NCBI RefSeq assembly: GCF_963678635.1
Contig: NC_087062.1
Location: forward strand, 85,834,890 to 85,898,889
Length of the DNA: 64,000 nt
DNA from: Symsagittifera roscoffensis
Lineage: Eukaryota; Xenacoelomorpha; Acoela; Convolutidae
Reading direction: 5' to 3'
A program made the position numbers and the translations under genes. The notes below the pieces were generated by a model. The model searched no databases. It saw only the letters and a program-made list of their open reading frames with translations, and was not told the DNA's origin. How positions within the stretch are numbered: position 1 is the stretch's first letter; every line of letters starts with the position of its first letter. Below are positions 23,601 to 35,600 of this stretch, piece after piece.

Positions 23601-26600
23601 CTTCTAACGTTCAAAAATTGCACAACTTACTTCTTCGTGGTGAGAGAGAAAAACGTGAGGGTTGGAAAATCATTATAAAACGAAAAATTGAGCGCTCAAA
23701 CGTGTCAGAGTTAGAATTGTTTTCAATTGCTATTTTTTTAAAATTGACTTTCGACTATTAGTTTTAAAATATCAGCTCAACGTCTCATAACTTGAGAAAC
23801 CATTTTTTGTACTTTAAATTTTTTTTTGTTTTATCTAGTGTTCTTTGTATGCTTTCCAAAAAGTTACAAAGTAATCTGATAGCTTTGAAAGTCAATCGAT
23901 CTTGATATAGAAAGGTTACATAACTTTTAGATTTTGATGCTGCCTATATCAGGTGCTGGAATTTATTTCGAATTTAAATGAGTTTTAATTTCGGGAGTGC
24001 GGTATGTGTTTAGAAAACCGCGCATTCATACTTGTCAGTAAGCAGACAAATATTATAAAAACCAATCAGAATCGAGATGGGAAAGCAAACTTACAAAATA
24101 TATAATTAGTACTTAACAATTTTTTCCTCGTTTTGGTTCTGATTGGTTAATGTAGTATTTGTCTGCTTACTGACGAGAATTATTACGTGGTTGTCTAAAT
24201 ACTGCTACGTAACCGAATTTTGAATTAGCAGTTTCTGAAAATTCTATACTAGTTTGAGTTCTCATTTTGAACTTCTAACCAAATGAAAAGGAATTTTCAA
24301 ATAGCTTTATTTTCTCTAATTCATTATTTTCTATACTTAAAAAAATGCACCAAGCGCATACTTTCTCGTTTTTTGGAAGTCATTGCCAACAGAAAAAAGG
24401 AAACATTATAATAAACACAGAGAAAAAAAAACGACTAAATCTTTTACCTTGCGAATTTCAGAAAAAAAAACAATATATGACGGGAAATTTACAAGACCAC
24501 AAGACCTAAAATAAAGGATAAATCACTTTAAAGATTAGCCCTGATCCCTCTTCAAAGTTGCTTGTATACTAGCAATTAATTCTGACAAAACGAAGTAAAG
24601 GAAATACTTCGTTTTGTCAGAATTAAATGTTAGTATGCAAGCTACCTTAAAGATGGATCAGGGTTAATCGTCAAGGTGATTTATCACTTATTTTAGGTTT
24701 TGTGGTCTTTTAAGGTTCCCGTCATATGTTTTTTTTCTGAAGCTCGCAAGGTGAGGTTTATTTGTTTTTTATGTGTGTTTATTATAATGTTTCCATTTTC
24801 TGCAGGCAATGACTTCCAAAAAACGAGAAAGTATGCGCTTGGTGCTGTTTTTCTTCTTCAAGGTAGGTTTATAATGTAGAATTTTCCACAAATAATAGAA
24901 TAGGCAACGTATTAGTGCGGCTCAGAAACCAATCCCAATTGATTTAGGGCAACCTAATTGATGCCAATTATGCATTACAAGGCGCAAAAAATATGATTTT
25001 TAACTCGGTTTACGCGTGGGGGAAAATTAAAAAAAAACATTCAAAGGTTTTCTTCTTCGAAAGTTTTGTTTTGACCAAAATGTTAACCTGTTAACCAATG
25101 TTTTTCTTCTGTTTTAGTGACAATTCAGTCAGGTACTGCCGCAGATGCCCTAAGCTTCAGACGGAGCATTATCACTGCTACGAAAAAACATGCAAAAAAT
25201 TGGTAAGCTGACATCAGTGGGTCAAGATTTTTGCAAGAGAAAAAGGAGTTCAACGTTATTAAGTGTTTTTTGCTTTTCTGGGTAAGACACAAAGCAGAAG
25301 TTGAAGCCAAAAAAAAACAGTTTACTTATCTAAAAGGTTTTGCTAAAAGGAAGGCATTTTACATATCTCGTTGGCGTGAACAATTTTTTGCTTTCAAAAA
25401 CGGATTTGAGTTATCAGGTTTCCCTCCGGGTTGAAACGTAATCTTTTGTTTAGAAGTTTAAACGTAACAAATTGATTATAACGGATTATATGTTGATTTT
25501 TAGACATTTAAAAACAAATAAAATTACCAAATTAGGTGTTTAAAGGATTTATAAACTATAGAAAATTACAATTTGATTTGAAATGAGAGATAATAATCGA
25601 CTTTTAATTGATTAAAATTGATTTTGTTTTCAACTTTTGTAAAACTGGTATTAAAATCATAATATAATCGATTATCAAAAAAACTTGAAACTGGATTCAG
25701 GAAAATTCTCACAAGCAGGTTTATCAAAGCAGAGTGAAACTTAGTATTTTCTCCAAAATCGAAGCTCTTCAAAGTGATATGTTTTTTCGTTACACTAATT
25801 CAATCTTTTTTGTTCCGACTTTCGGAATATTTGCGCTCGGGGTAATTTTTTTTTCAGACAAATTTCGACTTTTTAACTAGCCATTTTTGACGGAATTTTT
25901 TATACCATTCAAAAGGTATTATTGTCTTGAGCTTAAATTTGAACAGATATTTCACCTGTGATTATTTTTTTAAAAAAGTTATGAGGGTTTAAAGGTTGCC
26001 GTTTTGGCCAATTTGGAACAATTAACGCGCGATTTATTTCGAGCTGTTAACGCATAAGCGGAGATTTAATCCGTCTTGGAAATCGTTCCAAAATGGTTGA
26101 ATGAAGATTATTTGCCATTGTTGACTTATTACAAGTAGCGAAATTTTTTCTTTTGTACTTTACATGGCGTGTGGGGGATAGTTTCATAAAAAAAATTCAA
26201 ATTTTAAAAAAAATTTCCATTTTATTTCATAACATTTTTTTTTTTTTGTAACTACTGCTCCATAAACCTTAAAAAGCAGTCGGAATATTCAGGGCTTCGC
26301 CCTGATACGAGCAGTCTTGTTGAGGTTTGAAAATTGTCCGCGTAAAGTTTGAATGAAGCTGGCTCAGATATTATATAAAAATGAATTGAGGCCATGCAAT
26401 CTAGTTAAGCCATAAATTGCATTTTTGACTTAATTTTTTTTTGACTTAAATTTTTTTCTTTTCTAAGTAAAAATTATAAACCGTTTCCAAATGATACGTC
26501 ATTACACAAAAAATTATAAATTAAGAGTTCTTTCACAAAAATATCACTTAAGCGAGCGCCATTTTGCAAGTTTTTTTGTTTTTAATTGGAATATAAACTT

Positions 26601-29600
26601 TCTTGAGACATACTGAAGGGCAATCGGTGCATTCAAGGCATCTGCATGTTAAGAGCAGTCGTGTTACAGCATCACTTTTTTCATCTGTCGGCTTGCTATT
26701 TTATTTCGCGGTTGGAGCTAAATGCGTTTAAAAAATTTTTGGTTTTAGAAAATTTTCCCAAAGGAGCAGCTACAGCGTCATATGAACTTCCATCAGAAGA
26801 AGCAATCGTGGAGGGAGAGGGGGTTCATCCGCTTCTCCAGTTATGAGTCATGCGCGTCTGTGCAGAGGGGTTGTCCCCACTCCCACTGCAAGACCCACTA
26901 TCATTGTATACGGGTAAGCTTAATGAGCTTCACTATAACATACTAAAGGGGGTTGAATAGAAGTCTCAAATACGAGTCATGTGTTTTACCCAGGGGTTCC
27001 CAAAAAGGATCCCAACTGAAATATCTCGACAACTATTTGGTCGTTTTTCATGGAATTTTTGTATACACAGACTAAATTTTCGACCCATAGTAGTCCATAG
27101 CTGGGATTGAAGCAGCGTGTTGCAAAAATAATGGGTGAAAATGACCGTAGTAAAGGCTTTTATATAAGTCATATTGATTTTTTTGTGGTAATTTCAGAAA
27201 CATATAGATTGGTTGAAAAGCAAGGTGACCCCTTTAGCACCTCACCCAATTCGCCCCTAACGTATCTCACACAAATTCTCGAAAGATCTCACGCATAATC
27301 CTTTTCAACCCAATTATATTTTTCTGAAACTTACGCATTTATGAGCTTAAATTTCTAAATTTGGTAACCATGTTTATGTGGTCCGTAAAAAGTGTTCATG
27401 AGCGGGTTTAATCGCTTCAGCCCAACTGTGAGCGGGTGTGTTTGGGGTTGGGAGACGCGGAGGCTCATCAGAAGCACCACCTTCGGTCGGAACAGACGCA
27501 AACTGATGGCTTCGTGCGCTTTTCCAGAAGCGAGAATTGTCGCGACCCTCTTTGTCAGTTCTTCAGGTAAAAATCAGGGCAATTTGGATACTCGAACCTT
27601 ATTTTTCTTACCACAATTCAAATAACACAGAATAAGGAAAAAAACTCGATAATTTACTCAGAATAACGATCTGCCTAATTTCATTATTCAGAGGATGAAG
27701 ACTGATATACAATGACTTAAACTAATGGGATAAATTTTTTTTCTACAAAAATTCAGGAAAACTACTTGGTGGGAAATATCATATTTTAACTGTCATTTTG
27801 AACATGGAAATTCGGCTGTTCCGTGATAGCTGTAATTGAAACTCAACTATTGTAATTGTTTGAATTCCTTAGTGAAAATTATGAAAATTGTTCAAACATT
27901 TACAAATTCCAGGGACGACGTCTAGTTTACAGTGTCTATAGAATCTAGATTGATACCAATTTTGACGTGGTAAGAATATTCAAATTTCCCTATTTTTAAG
28001 GGGAAAAACTACACATTTCCATTGCTTGCGCGAAGGCTGTACTTTCGCTTTCAAAGACAAAACACTGCTGAAACCTCACAAGTTATTGCACTCGAAGAAC
28101 GACCAGTTCCAGGACCTCGGATGCAAGAAGTTCTCCAAACACAACTCGTGTGGGTTCATGAACTGCAACTACTCTCAAAATCTCAATCACTTCCATTGTC
28201 TCATCAAGGGTTTGTCCACTTCGAAATTACTCTTTTTATACAAATTGCCCGTACCAACCCTCCCCAAAAATTGACCCATCTTAGAGTCGCCCCTCGGTAT
28301 GTATTATGGTTTAAATTTTAAAAAGATAATAAAATAAGTTTAAAAGCCTTAAGCAGGTTATATATTTTCAATTGTCAGTGAAAGTGGTGAAGAGCTCTAT
28401 TGATAAAATGTTACTTTGTTGTAGCTAATTCTAAATTAAAACTATTAAAAAGAATATGGAATTAAGATGAATTAGTCGGTAAGTTAAAACATTAAAACAA
28501 TGAGAGATCATTCTCTCCGCCGGAGAGAATGGCCAATGAAGGTCATATCAGAGTGACCAGTTAATTAAACTAATATGTTTTGCAGTAATTGCAAAACATT
28601 GATGTAAATCACAACATTCCCCTAAGCAGGAAAAAATTTTAAATTACGAATAAAATAAAGCACAATGACTAACTAAGTCTGACTCCTTTCTCCCCCTTTA
28701 AGGACAAGGAAAAGAAAAAAAATTAAGCGCCGTAAATAAGGAACTGACACTAACTGAAGCGCCTCTATGGGATTAAATTCAACAACTATAACTGTGAGAA
28801 ATGATTATCCGGATTCCGACGGATAAGGGCTGGGTTAAGAAGTTAGAATGCTAAGAGGTTGTCGCCAAGTTTTATGGGTGGATCATTGATTTGCGATACA
28901 CAAACTATAAGGAAGTCGGCTTAGAGAAATTATAAGAGCACCAGATGATGTTTTCCTTTACTGATGGTTTATGCGAAGGATTTTTTTTTGATAGAGTACT
29001 CAAGTTTACTGAAGAACATTTTGATACCTGAAGATTAGCACCGGTTTATAGGGTAATATGTGCTCGTTGAAATGCCAATATAACAGAATTAGGGTAAAGC
29101 AAAATGTTTACGAAGTTTTATAATCATTTAGAAAATTTTCAAGTTCGTTATTAAAAAGTTCGCTGTCTAGATCAGAATGATCTCCAAAATTTTCTAATTC
29201 CATCCTCAGCGATTCGTCAGTTGATGAGGTTGACATTTGGTCTGAAGATGTTGGACTTGAGTCTAGGACAATTAACTCCGCCGGAGTCGTCTTGTTGTTG
29301 GTCTCGTGTGATTCCTCAATTTCAATCACGATAGGATCGGCCGCCGAACCGGAGGCTTCTTGAACGTTCTCTACGGCATCAATAAAATAACGTTTGCCAT
29401 AAAATTTGGGCCGACATTTCTACTAGAACGGCGGATGGTAGGAGGAATTTTACCGGATATGATAGTAAGATTGGGAGGTACAGTGCACTCGTCAGTTGGG
29501 TCGCTTATCTCGTACACCGGGAAATCTGTAACTGAGTTGTTATCCGTTGGATTGCACTCGTCTTGCAGGTCCTGTTGTTCGATGGTGTCTTTGTCCCCTC

Positions 29601-32600
29601 CCTGGTTCACGGTTCTCTGTTCCGCAGTACTAGGTGTTCGGCAAGCGGGTATTATGTTTATTGGACACTCGTAAGATTGGTCCATAGGTTGCTCTCTGTT
29701 AGGGTCAATGTCGTTTTCTAAAATCTCAGATTTTATTTCAGGATTTGTTACAGCGGAATTAGAATTATTTTCGATTGAGAGGTGAGGTGTATTTGAGTCT
29801 AAAATAAAGCGTTCTCTGGCTACGTCTCTACAAGGGAAACCGCCCGCTATCCATTCCCATTCGCTAGTATCCGAAATATCCGAAGGAATTAGCATAGATT
29901 CATCCGAAGCAAGGTAACCTGGAGGAGTTGAAGACTTCTTTGAGTGGCGTGTTTGTCTTCTTGTAGATTTGTGTGATGACCCTGATATGCGTGTCCTAGT
30001 TAAGTTGTCGGATGGGGTCGGATCCAACTGTCTGGTCATTTTTTTGGTTGGCTTTTTTGATCTTGGTTTCCGTGTTGGGCCTTCCTGCTTCTGACCTACT
30101 TCAACATTAGCATTAGGAAAATACGGGAAGGAAATGTTTCCTTTAAAAGGTCTGATTTTATTTGAGGTAGAAATCGGAATCGCAATGTCGGATTTTGTAT
30201 TATTTTTCCGTCGGATAACTCTACTGTCGAAGTGGATGAATTTATAATTCTTTTATTTAGTTCCTTATAGAAACAGTCTCGGTTTATGTTACCGTTAGAT
30301 TTCCGAAGGTGATTTTCATCTGATTTTTAATTTTTCCGATCCGAAGGAATAAATTTTTGAATGATTTTGATATATTTAGAATTTCCCTATCTTGGTTTGT
30401 TTGAGAGATGGAATTTATTGACTTACACTGTTTGTTAGTCTGGAAATGTGGGAAGTGTTTCTGAGGGACTTCTATCCCCACTTTTGGAAGGTTATCGTTT
30501 CCTAAGATATTTCTCTCGTGTCCTTCGGTTAGGAGGAATTGACAGTCGTTGTCTGACCCACCATTTGAAAATATCGGGAGCTTCACCTTTCCAGTGATGT
30601 TTATGGCATTATCTGTGAATCCACAGTAGAGGTCTCTAGTTGTCTTATCCACAGGATAAATTTTCAAGTAAGGGTCGCGTAACTTTAATTCGTGTAGTAC
30701 GTTTTTCTTGAGGAAACTCACCGGGCTAGCTGAATCCACTTGAATGTTTAAAATTACTTGGTTTTCTTTTCCGAGTCCAATGTTCAGTAATTTCTTCAAT
30801 TCTTTTCCATCGTTATCAAAAATTGTAGTTACATTTAGTACAGAGTAATCGTCGTTTTCGCTTTGTCCAGATTCCGACCATGCGTTTATGACGCCACAAC
30901 ATTCTCTATCCGTGTGGTCAGTATATACATCCGGAATATCCGACGGATTAAAATCTGTATTATCTACAATTTGAGTATTTACAATGTTTACATTTTTACG
31001 ACGAGATCTACAAAGTCTGGTGAAATGCCCTTTGAATTTACAAGTAGTACAAGTCGTGTCCTTTGCTGGGCAAACTGCTAAGTGTCCTTTTGAGAATGAT
31101 CCGCCACACTTCATACAGTTGTTACTTCTTTCGATGTTAAGGGTTGGTTCTCTTTTGACGTTAAAATGGTTGTTTGGTGTGTGTACGGATGATCCGTTGG
31201 ATTTAAAATTGTTAGTTAACTTCAAGTGATTTAGAATTCCTTTTTCGTCTATGAGTGCTACATTTAGTGCTTCGCGTGGAGGGAGGGTTTCTGTTAACAA
31301 TTTCCTTTGGATGTCGTAGTTTTTCATATTATTTATGAAAATATCTCTTATCCACTCTTCTTCTCCTGCGGTTATGTCGCACTTGTTTGCCATTTCAGCT
31401 AAAGCACCCCAAAATTGTTCGAGGGATTCTCTGTCGCGTTGTTTTCTATTTAACAGTTTATGTCGTTCAAATGTGACATTTGTCTTTCTTACGAAAGCGA
31501 TCGCTAGGAACTCCCAGAATTCTTTAAAAGAAATTTGTACAACTTTCACCTTGGTGAATTTTTGTCCGAAGATCCTTTTTCCTTCGTTTCCCAGTGCTAG
31601 ATATAAGACTGAACGTAGTTTTTTGTCCGCTTCTTCTATTCGCATTCTGTTAAATTTCTTGGTTTCAGTTTTTATCGAAGCTGTTTCTTCTTCGTCGTAA
31701 CGTCTTTGTTCTTGAGTATTTCTCTCCATTCTCGAGCGTCTTTGAGCATCTGTTTCACCGTCCGTCGAGTTTTCCAAATTTGGAGGTAGTGGGTGTTGTC
31801 TCTCCAACGGATTGAGTAGGTTTTCTATGTCTATGTTTTCCTTAGCAATTATAGCTCATTGAAACAGATCACTCCAGTCTTCCCATGGAATGGGGGGTCT
31901 ACCGTATGGTTTTGCCAAAAAGGAGGTGTTCCTCTCACGTTAGATTCGTTAGTTGACTGCGCCATGATAAAATGTTACTTTGTTGTAGCTAATTCTAAAT
32001 TAAAACTATTAAAAAGAATATGGAATTAAGATGAATTAGTCGGTAAGTTAAAACATTAAAACAATGAGAGATCATTCTCTCCGCCGGAGAGAATGGCCAA
32101 TGAAGGTCATATCAGAGTGACCAGTTAATTAAACTAATATGTTTTGCAGTAATTGCAAAACATTGATGTAAATCACAACATCTATATAAGGCAAGCTGAT
32201 GTTTTTTGTTTTGTTTTCGGGAAAATGTCTTAAAATTTTTTCACGCTCAAGTTTGATTTTTCGCGGTTTGATTTTTCTTTTTAAGTTGAGTTCAAACTCG
32301 TTTTCTTGTGCCCTTTAAAAACAAACATGCAAATGACGCTAAAAAACGTGACTGACTTCTAGTTTTGATAGTGATTTTTAAGTTATAGAAGTTCCAGTGG
32401 AATAAAAAAAATAACTGTTAATCCAATTTTTTTCAAGTTCAGCTCGAATGCCCCAAAAAAGGCCAATTATAAACGGTTTCAAAATTTTAAAGAGCTTTAA
32501 CTGGGACAAACCTTTCTCGAAGTTCGAAAGTTAAATGCTTGTAAAAATCTTTTTTTTTTCGGTTTTATTTGAGTATTTTGACACTTTTCCAACAGTCTGT

Positions 32601-35600
32601 TGGCTGTGTTTTCTTTTTGAAACACAGTTTGAAGTTTTGTTTCATGCTCTCATTTTATATAAGACAACTTTAAAAATCAATTTCTTCGAATATCCTTGTC
32701 TTCCATGCAATATCCTTGTCTTCCAGTTAGACTTTTGGAGCTCGCTTTTCAAAATCTTTTTCTTAACAAAGCTCAATTAAAAAACAAGCATAGCCGGCTC
32801 ACATCTTTTGTTAAAAGGAAAACCAATTACACCATCAAGCAGCAAAAGTGAAAAAGTCACGAAAATTGTGATCGACTTCTAGTATCGAAGGGGAATTCAT
32901 TTTTCAGATTTGCCAGCGAAAAAAAAAATTACTTAATGATCCTGTTTTCTCAAATTGGGTTATTTTTTTTAATTAAAAAATTCCATTTATACACTGTTGT
33001 AGAAATTCAAAGATTTTTAAGGGCATTTAGTTTTTTCTTTGAAATTCGAAAGATTTTTCAAAAAACAAGTCGGTACTTGTTCTCTATTTATTTGCGATCA
33101 TTGACTCTTTTTCAACTGTATGTTAGCTATGTTTAATTTCATAAACATTAAAATATTCGTAAAAAGTGTTAATTTTTCTCGCCACAGACAGCAAGTCAAA
33201 CAGTAGTCCAAACAACGGCTTAATTGTCGGTTTTATGAGTTCAACTTGACCCCCTCAAGTTTTTTGTTGGGGCAGTCGAAATCAGGAAGAAAAACCCCAT
33301 CCTACATCATGGTTTTTTGTCATTTTAAAGCATATTTTTGGTTTAAGAGAACGAAGTGATTTTCACTTATTTAGGTCGTGATGATTTCATAGTTTTTTCT
33401 TAAGAAAAAATTTATTATTTTTTTTCTAATTTGATTTCTTGCGGTTTATTTTTTTTGTAATTCAAAGAAGGCAAATGATAAAAATTATTGGGGTATAAAT
33501 CATAAAAAATGATCATGATCAAATTTGTAATAACCATAGTAATCGCAAAAATATTCATATTAATAATCATAAAAAACTCCAAAAATCAACTTTACTTGCG
33601 AATAACTTAGTTTTCATGGCTTAAATTAAGCATAAATAAGCTATTGTAAGCCTGCTTGCTTTTTTTATTTGTTCGAAATTGAAACAAAATTCGAAAACTT
33701 CAAACCGGTTTATCTCAGTATTGGAAAACATTTGGATCTCGATTGAAAGAGGTTCAATGCACTCAAATGCTGCGTAAGTTTCTTCGAATTTGGAGCAATT
33801 AGAATACTTCAACACAAATTAGAATGATTTTTGAGTGAAATAATCCGCCACTTCCAATAGGCTTTTTTGAGAACTTTTACCGGTAACTTCGTGAAAAAGA
33901 ATTACTGGCGAAACAATTTTTCGATTTTGAGCTCAGGTTACTGATGTTTCAGACAGAAATAAAATTTCGTCAAAAAGGTTTAATGGGAAAATCAGACAAA
34001 GAAAAAAATTTGACTTGGTTGCAACAATTCTTACAATTTGTATGGTTTTGCAAGCTGTATTTGCTGCGAAATGTCGCGGTACCGTTTCAAAAAAACTTAA
34101 AGTTCATTTTCTTTCTTTTAGTTCATTGTTACTTTTTCTATTGTCTGTTGGTTTTGCTCCCTGATTGGAGAAAAATATTTCATCAATTTGTTAGAGGAGG
34201 GTGATTGGATCAAAACAAATTGTTAGGAATTCAGTATACTTTAAAAAAACACTTACTTCTTGGACTTGTAATAGGGTCTCAAAGATGATGAGTCATATCT
34301 ATTTTAGGATGTGACTTCACAGCCGTGTGCACTTCCAAAGCAGAGAGCCATAAGGTCCACCACGAGAAGTTGAGAAAACTGATCTCGAAAGGAGTCAAGG
34401 TTACTGGTGAGCAACTTAATTACTATTCGATTAGCTGCTACAAAAATGATTTTTTTGGTCAGAAAGCGTTAACCCTAAAAAATTTTCTGTCGTTTTCGGC
34501 GCCAATACATACTAATTTTGGCGCCAATACATACTAATTTTCGGCGCCAATACATACTAATTTTGGCGCCAATACATACTAATTTTGGGGCCTGTGATTT
34601 TTTGGGGCCTGATTTTTTCAAAATTTTTTTGGGGCCTGGATTTTTTCAAAACGTGATTTTTTGGGGCTTGTTCTAAATTTTTTTTGAAAAACCGCCCCCC
34701 CCCCCCCGCGTCGAGAAAATCCTAGATCCGCACCTGTTTGCTTTGTATAGCTTTTCTTTGATGTACGGAATTTGAAACACTAAAAAGTATGTAATGGTGA
34801 AATGAAGTTTTAGTTTTAAAAAATTGTTAATTGTCGAAAACGACCCAAAGTATTGCAGGGTTTCAGATGATTATCTTTCGTATTTTTTCACTATCTAGAC
34901 GAGGATTGGATTAGAGGTAGGCCTTCCCAGCCCCCTCTTCTTCTCGGGGATTTCAGCCCCTTACCACCAAAAGAGGCATCTCTTGGGTATTATTTTTTAC
35001 TTCCACTTTTCGTCGACTGGTTAATAGACCATCTTGAATTTTTCTGTTTTCTTAAATTTTTCTAAATTTTTCTTTGCTTTAATTAATGCCAAAAATGAGA
35101 ATTTTTGTGAACGATTGTAAAAACCTCTCAGAAGCGTCATATTTTTAAACGTTTATCCAAAAATTTGCCTCCGGCACTGATCATTACCGTGTAATACATC
35201 CTTTTTATTGTTCCAAAAGCTCTCAAATATATAGTTGTGAATATTTTTTAAAAATGCACAATACACCCCCCACCGCCCATGATTTGATCTTTGATCGACT
35301 GCTCAAATATCAGAATATTTGGCTCCTGACTATGAGGTAAGGATACGTTGGCAATTACCTGTTAGGTTTAGGGTAGAGATTTGAAGAAGGTTGCAGCCAA
35401 AAGTTTGAGAGTTCATTCATTTTGAACACTTTCAAAAGTCAAATTACTATCTTTTGAGAAGTCGAATAATCTGAAGGCAACTAATTTGGGTATTTTGGTT
35501 TTTTTTGCAATTTTTTTTTGCAAAATCGGATCAATATTACTAAGAAATGCTGGCTATCAATATGGTGCAGGCCAAAACGAAGCAACTTCATTTAATTTAG

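Larger units (their letters stand above)
20653..25117 (+). other. Intron 1 of the Castor-like gene (4.5 kb)
   Basis: Bounded by GTTAGT and a CTTCTGTTTTAG acceptor. It contains a C-run MITE (21510-21665), a degraded family B copy (about 22160-22400), a family E repeat (22910-23545), a foldback element (23986-24220) and a long hairpin with a cryptic exon (24347-24845). The remaining sequence is AT-rich with no coding exon I can support. Confidence 0.5.
25203..26748 (+). other. Intron 2 of the Castor-like gene
   Basis: Begins GTAAGC and ends GGTTTTAG. It contains an ATAATCGATTAT-type repeat block (about 25440-25700) and a full family B element (25810-26321). Short ORFs inside are incidental. 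Confidence 0.6.
28401..32180 (-). mobile_element. Ty3/gypsy LTR retrotransposon with deleted pol
   Basis: A full-length insertion of 3780 bp on the minus strand. Two 216-bp LTRs (TGTTGTGATT...TTTTATCA on the element strand) show no difference by eye. They are flanked by the 5-bp target duplication TCTAT (28396-28400 and 32181-32185). A PBS and PPT sit in the expected places. The internal region carries gag, aspartic protease and the C-terminal end of pol. Reverse transcriptase, RNase H and the integrase catalytic core are absent, and the interior (3348 bp) is too short to hold them. Identical LTRs imply a recent insertion, so it was probably mobilised by proteins from an intact relative. It sits antisense in intron 5 of the Castor-like gene. 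Confidence 0.93.
28210..34307 (+). other. Intron 5 of the Castor-like gene (6.1 kb), mostly transposon
   Basis: GTTTGT to ATTTTAG. It holds a complete antisense LTR retrotransposon (28401-32180). The remaining 2.1 kb (32181-34307) is AT-rich. Two segments near 32380-32660 and 32880-33130 resemble each other and 36640-36900 (GAATTCATTTTTCAG/AAGATTTCCCAGCGAA and following T-rich blocks), probably an old dispersed repeat. No exon is supported. Confidence 0.6.

Noticed and set aside
24806-24862. Segment read as NDFQKTRKYALGAVFLLQ and taken as a Castor coding exon
   Set aside because: That frame needs an upstream exon ending in phase 1, and none was found. Exon 1 to exon 2 joins cleanly without it, and the sequence is part of a foldback. 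Kept only as a cryptic or poison exon candidate.
28022-28321. 99-codon ORF in a second frame over Castor exon 5
   Set aside because: It overlaps a certain zinc-finger exon and has no family signature; openness of the second frame is by chance.
29360-29674. Plus-strand 104-codon ORF and other plus-strand ORFs across 29.3-31.7 kb
   Set aside because: Antisense to the pol tail and gag-protease frames of the gypsy element.
34497-34576. Four regular repeats suggesting a CRISPR-like array
   Set aside because: The units are contiguous without unique spacers, lie in a family A transposon and the genome is eukaryotic.
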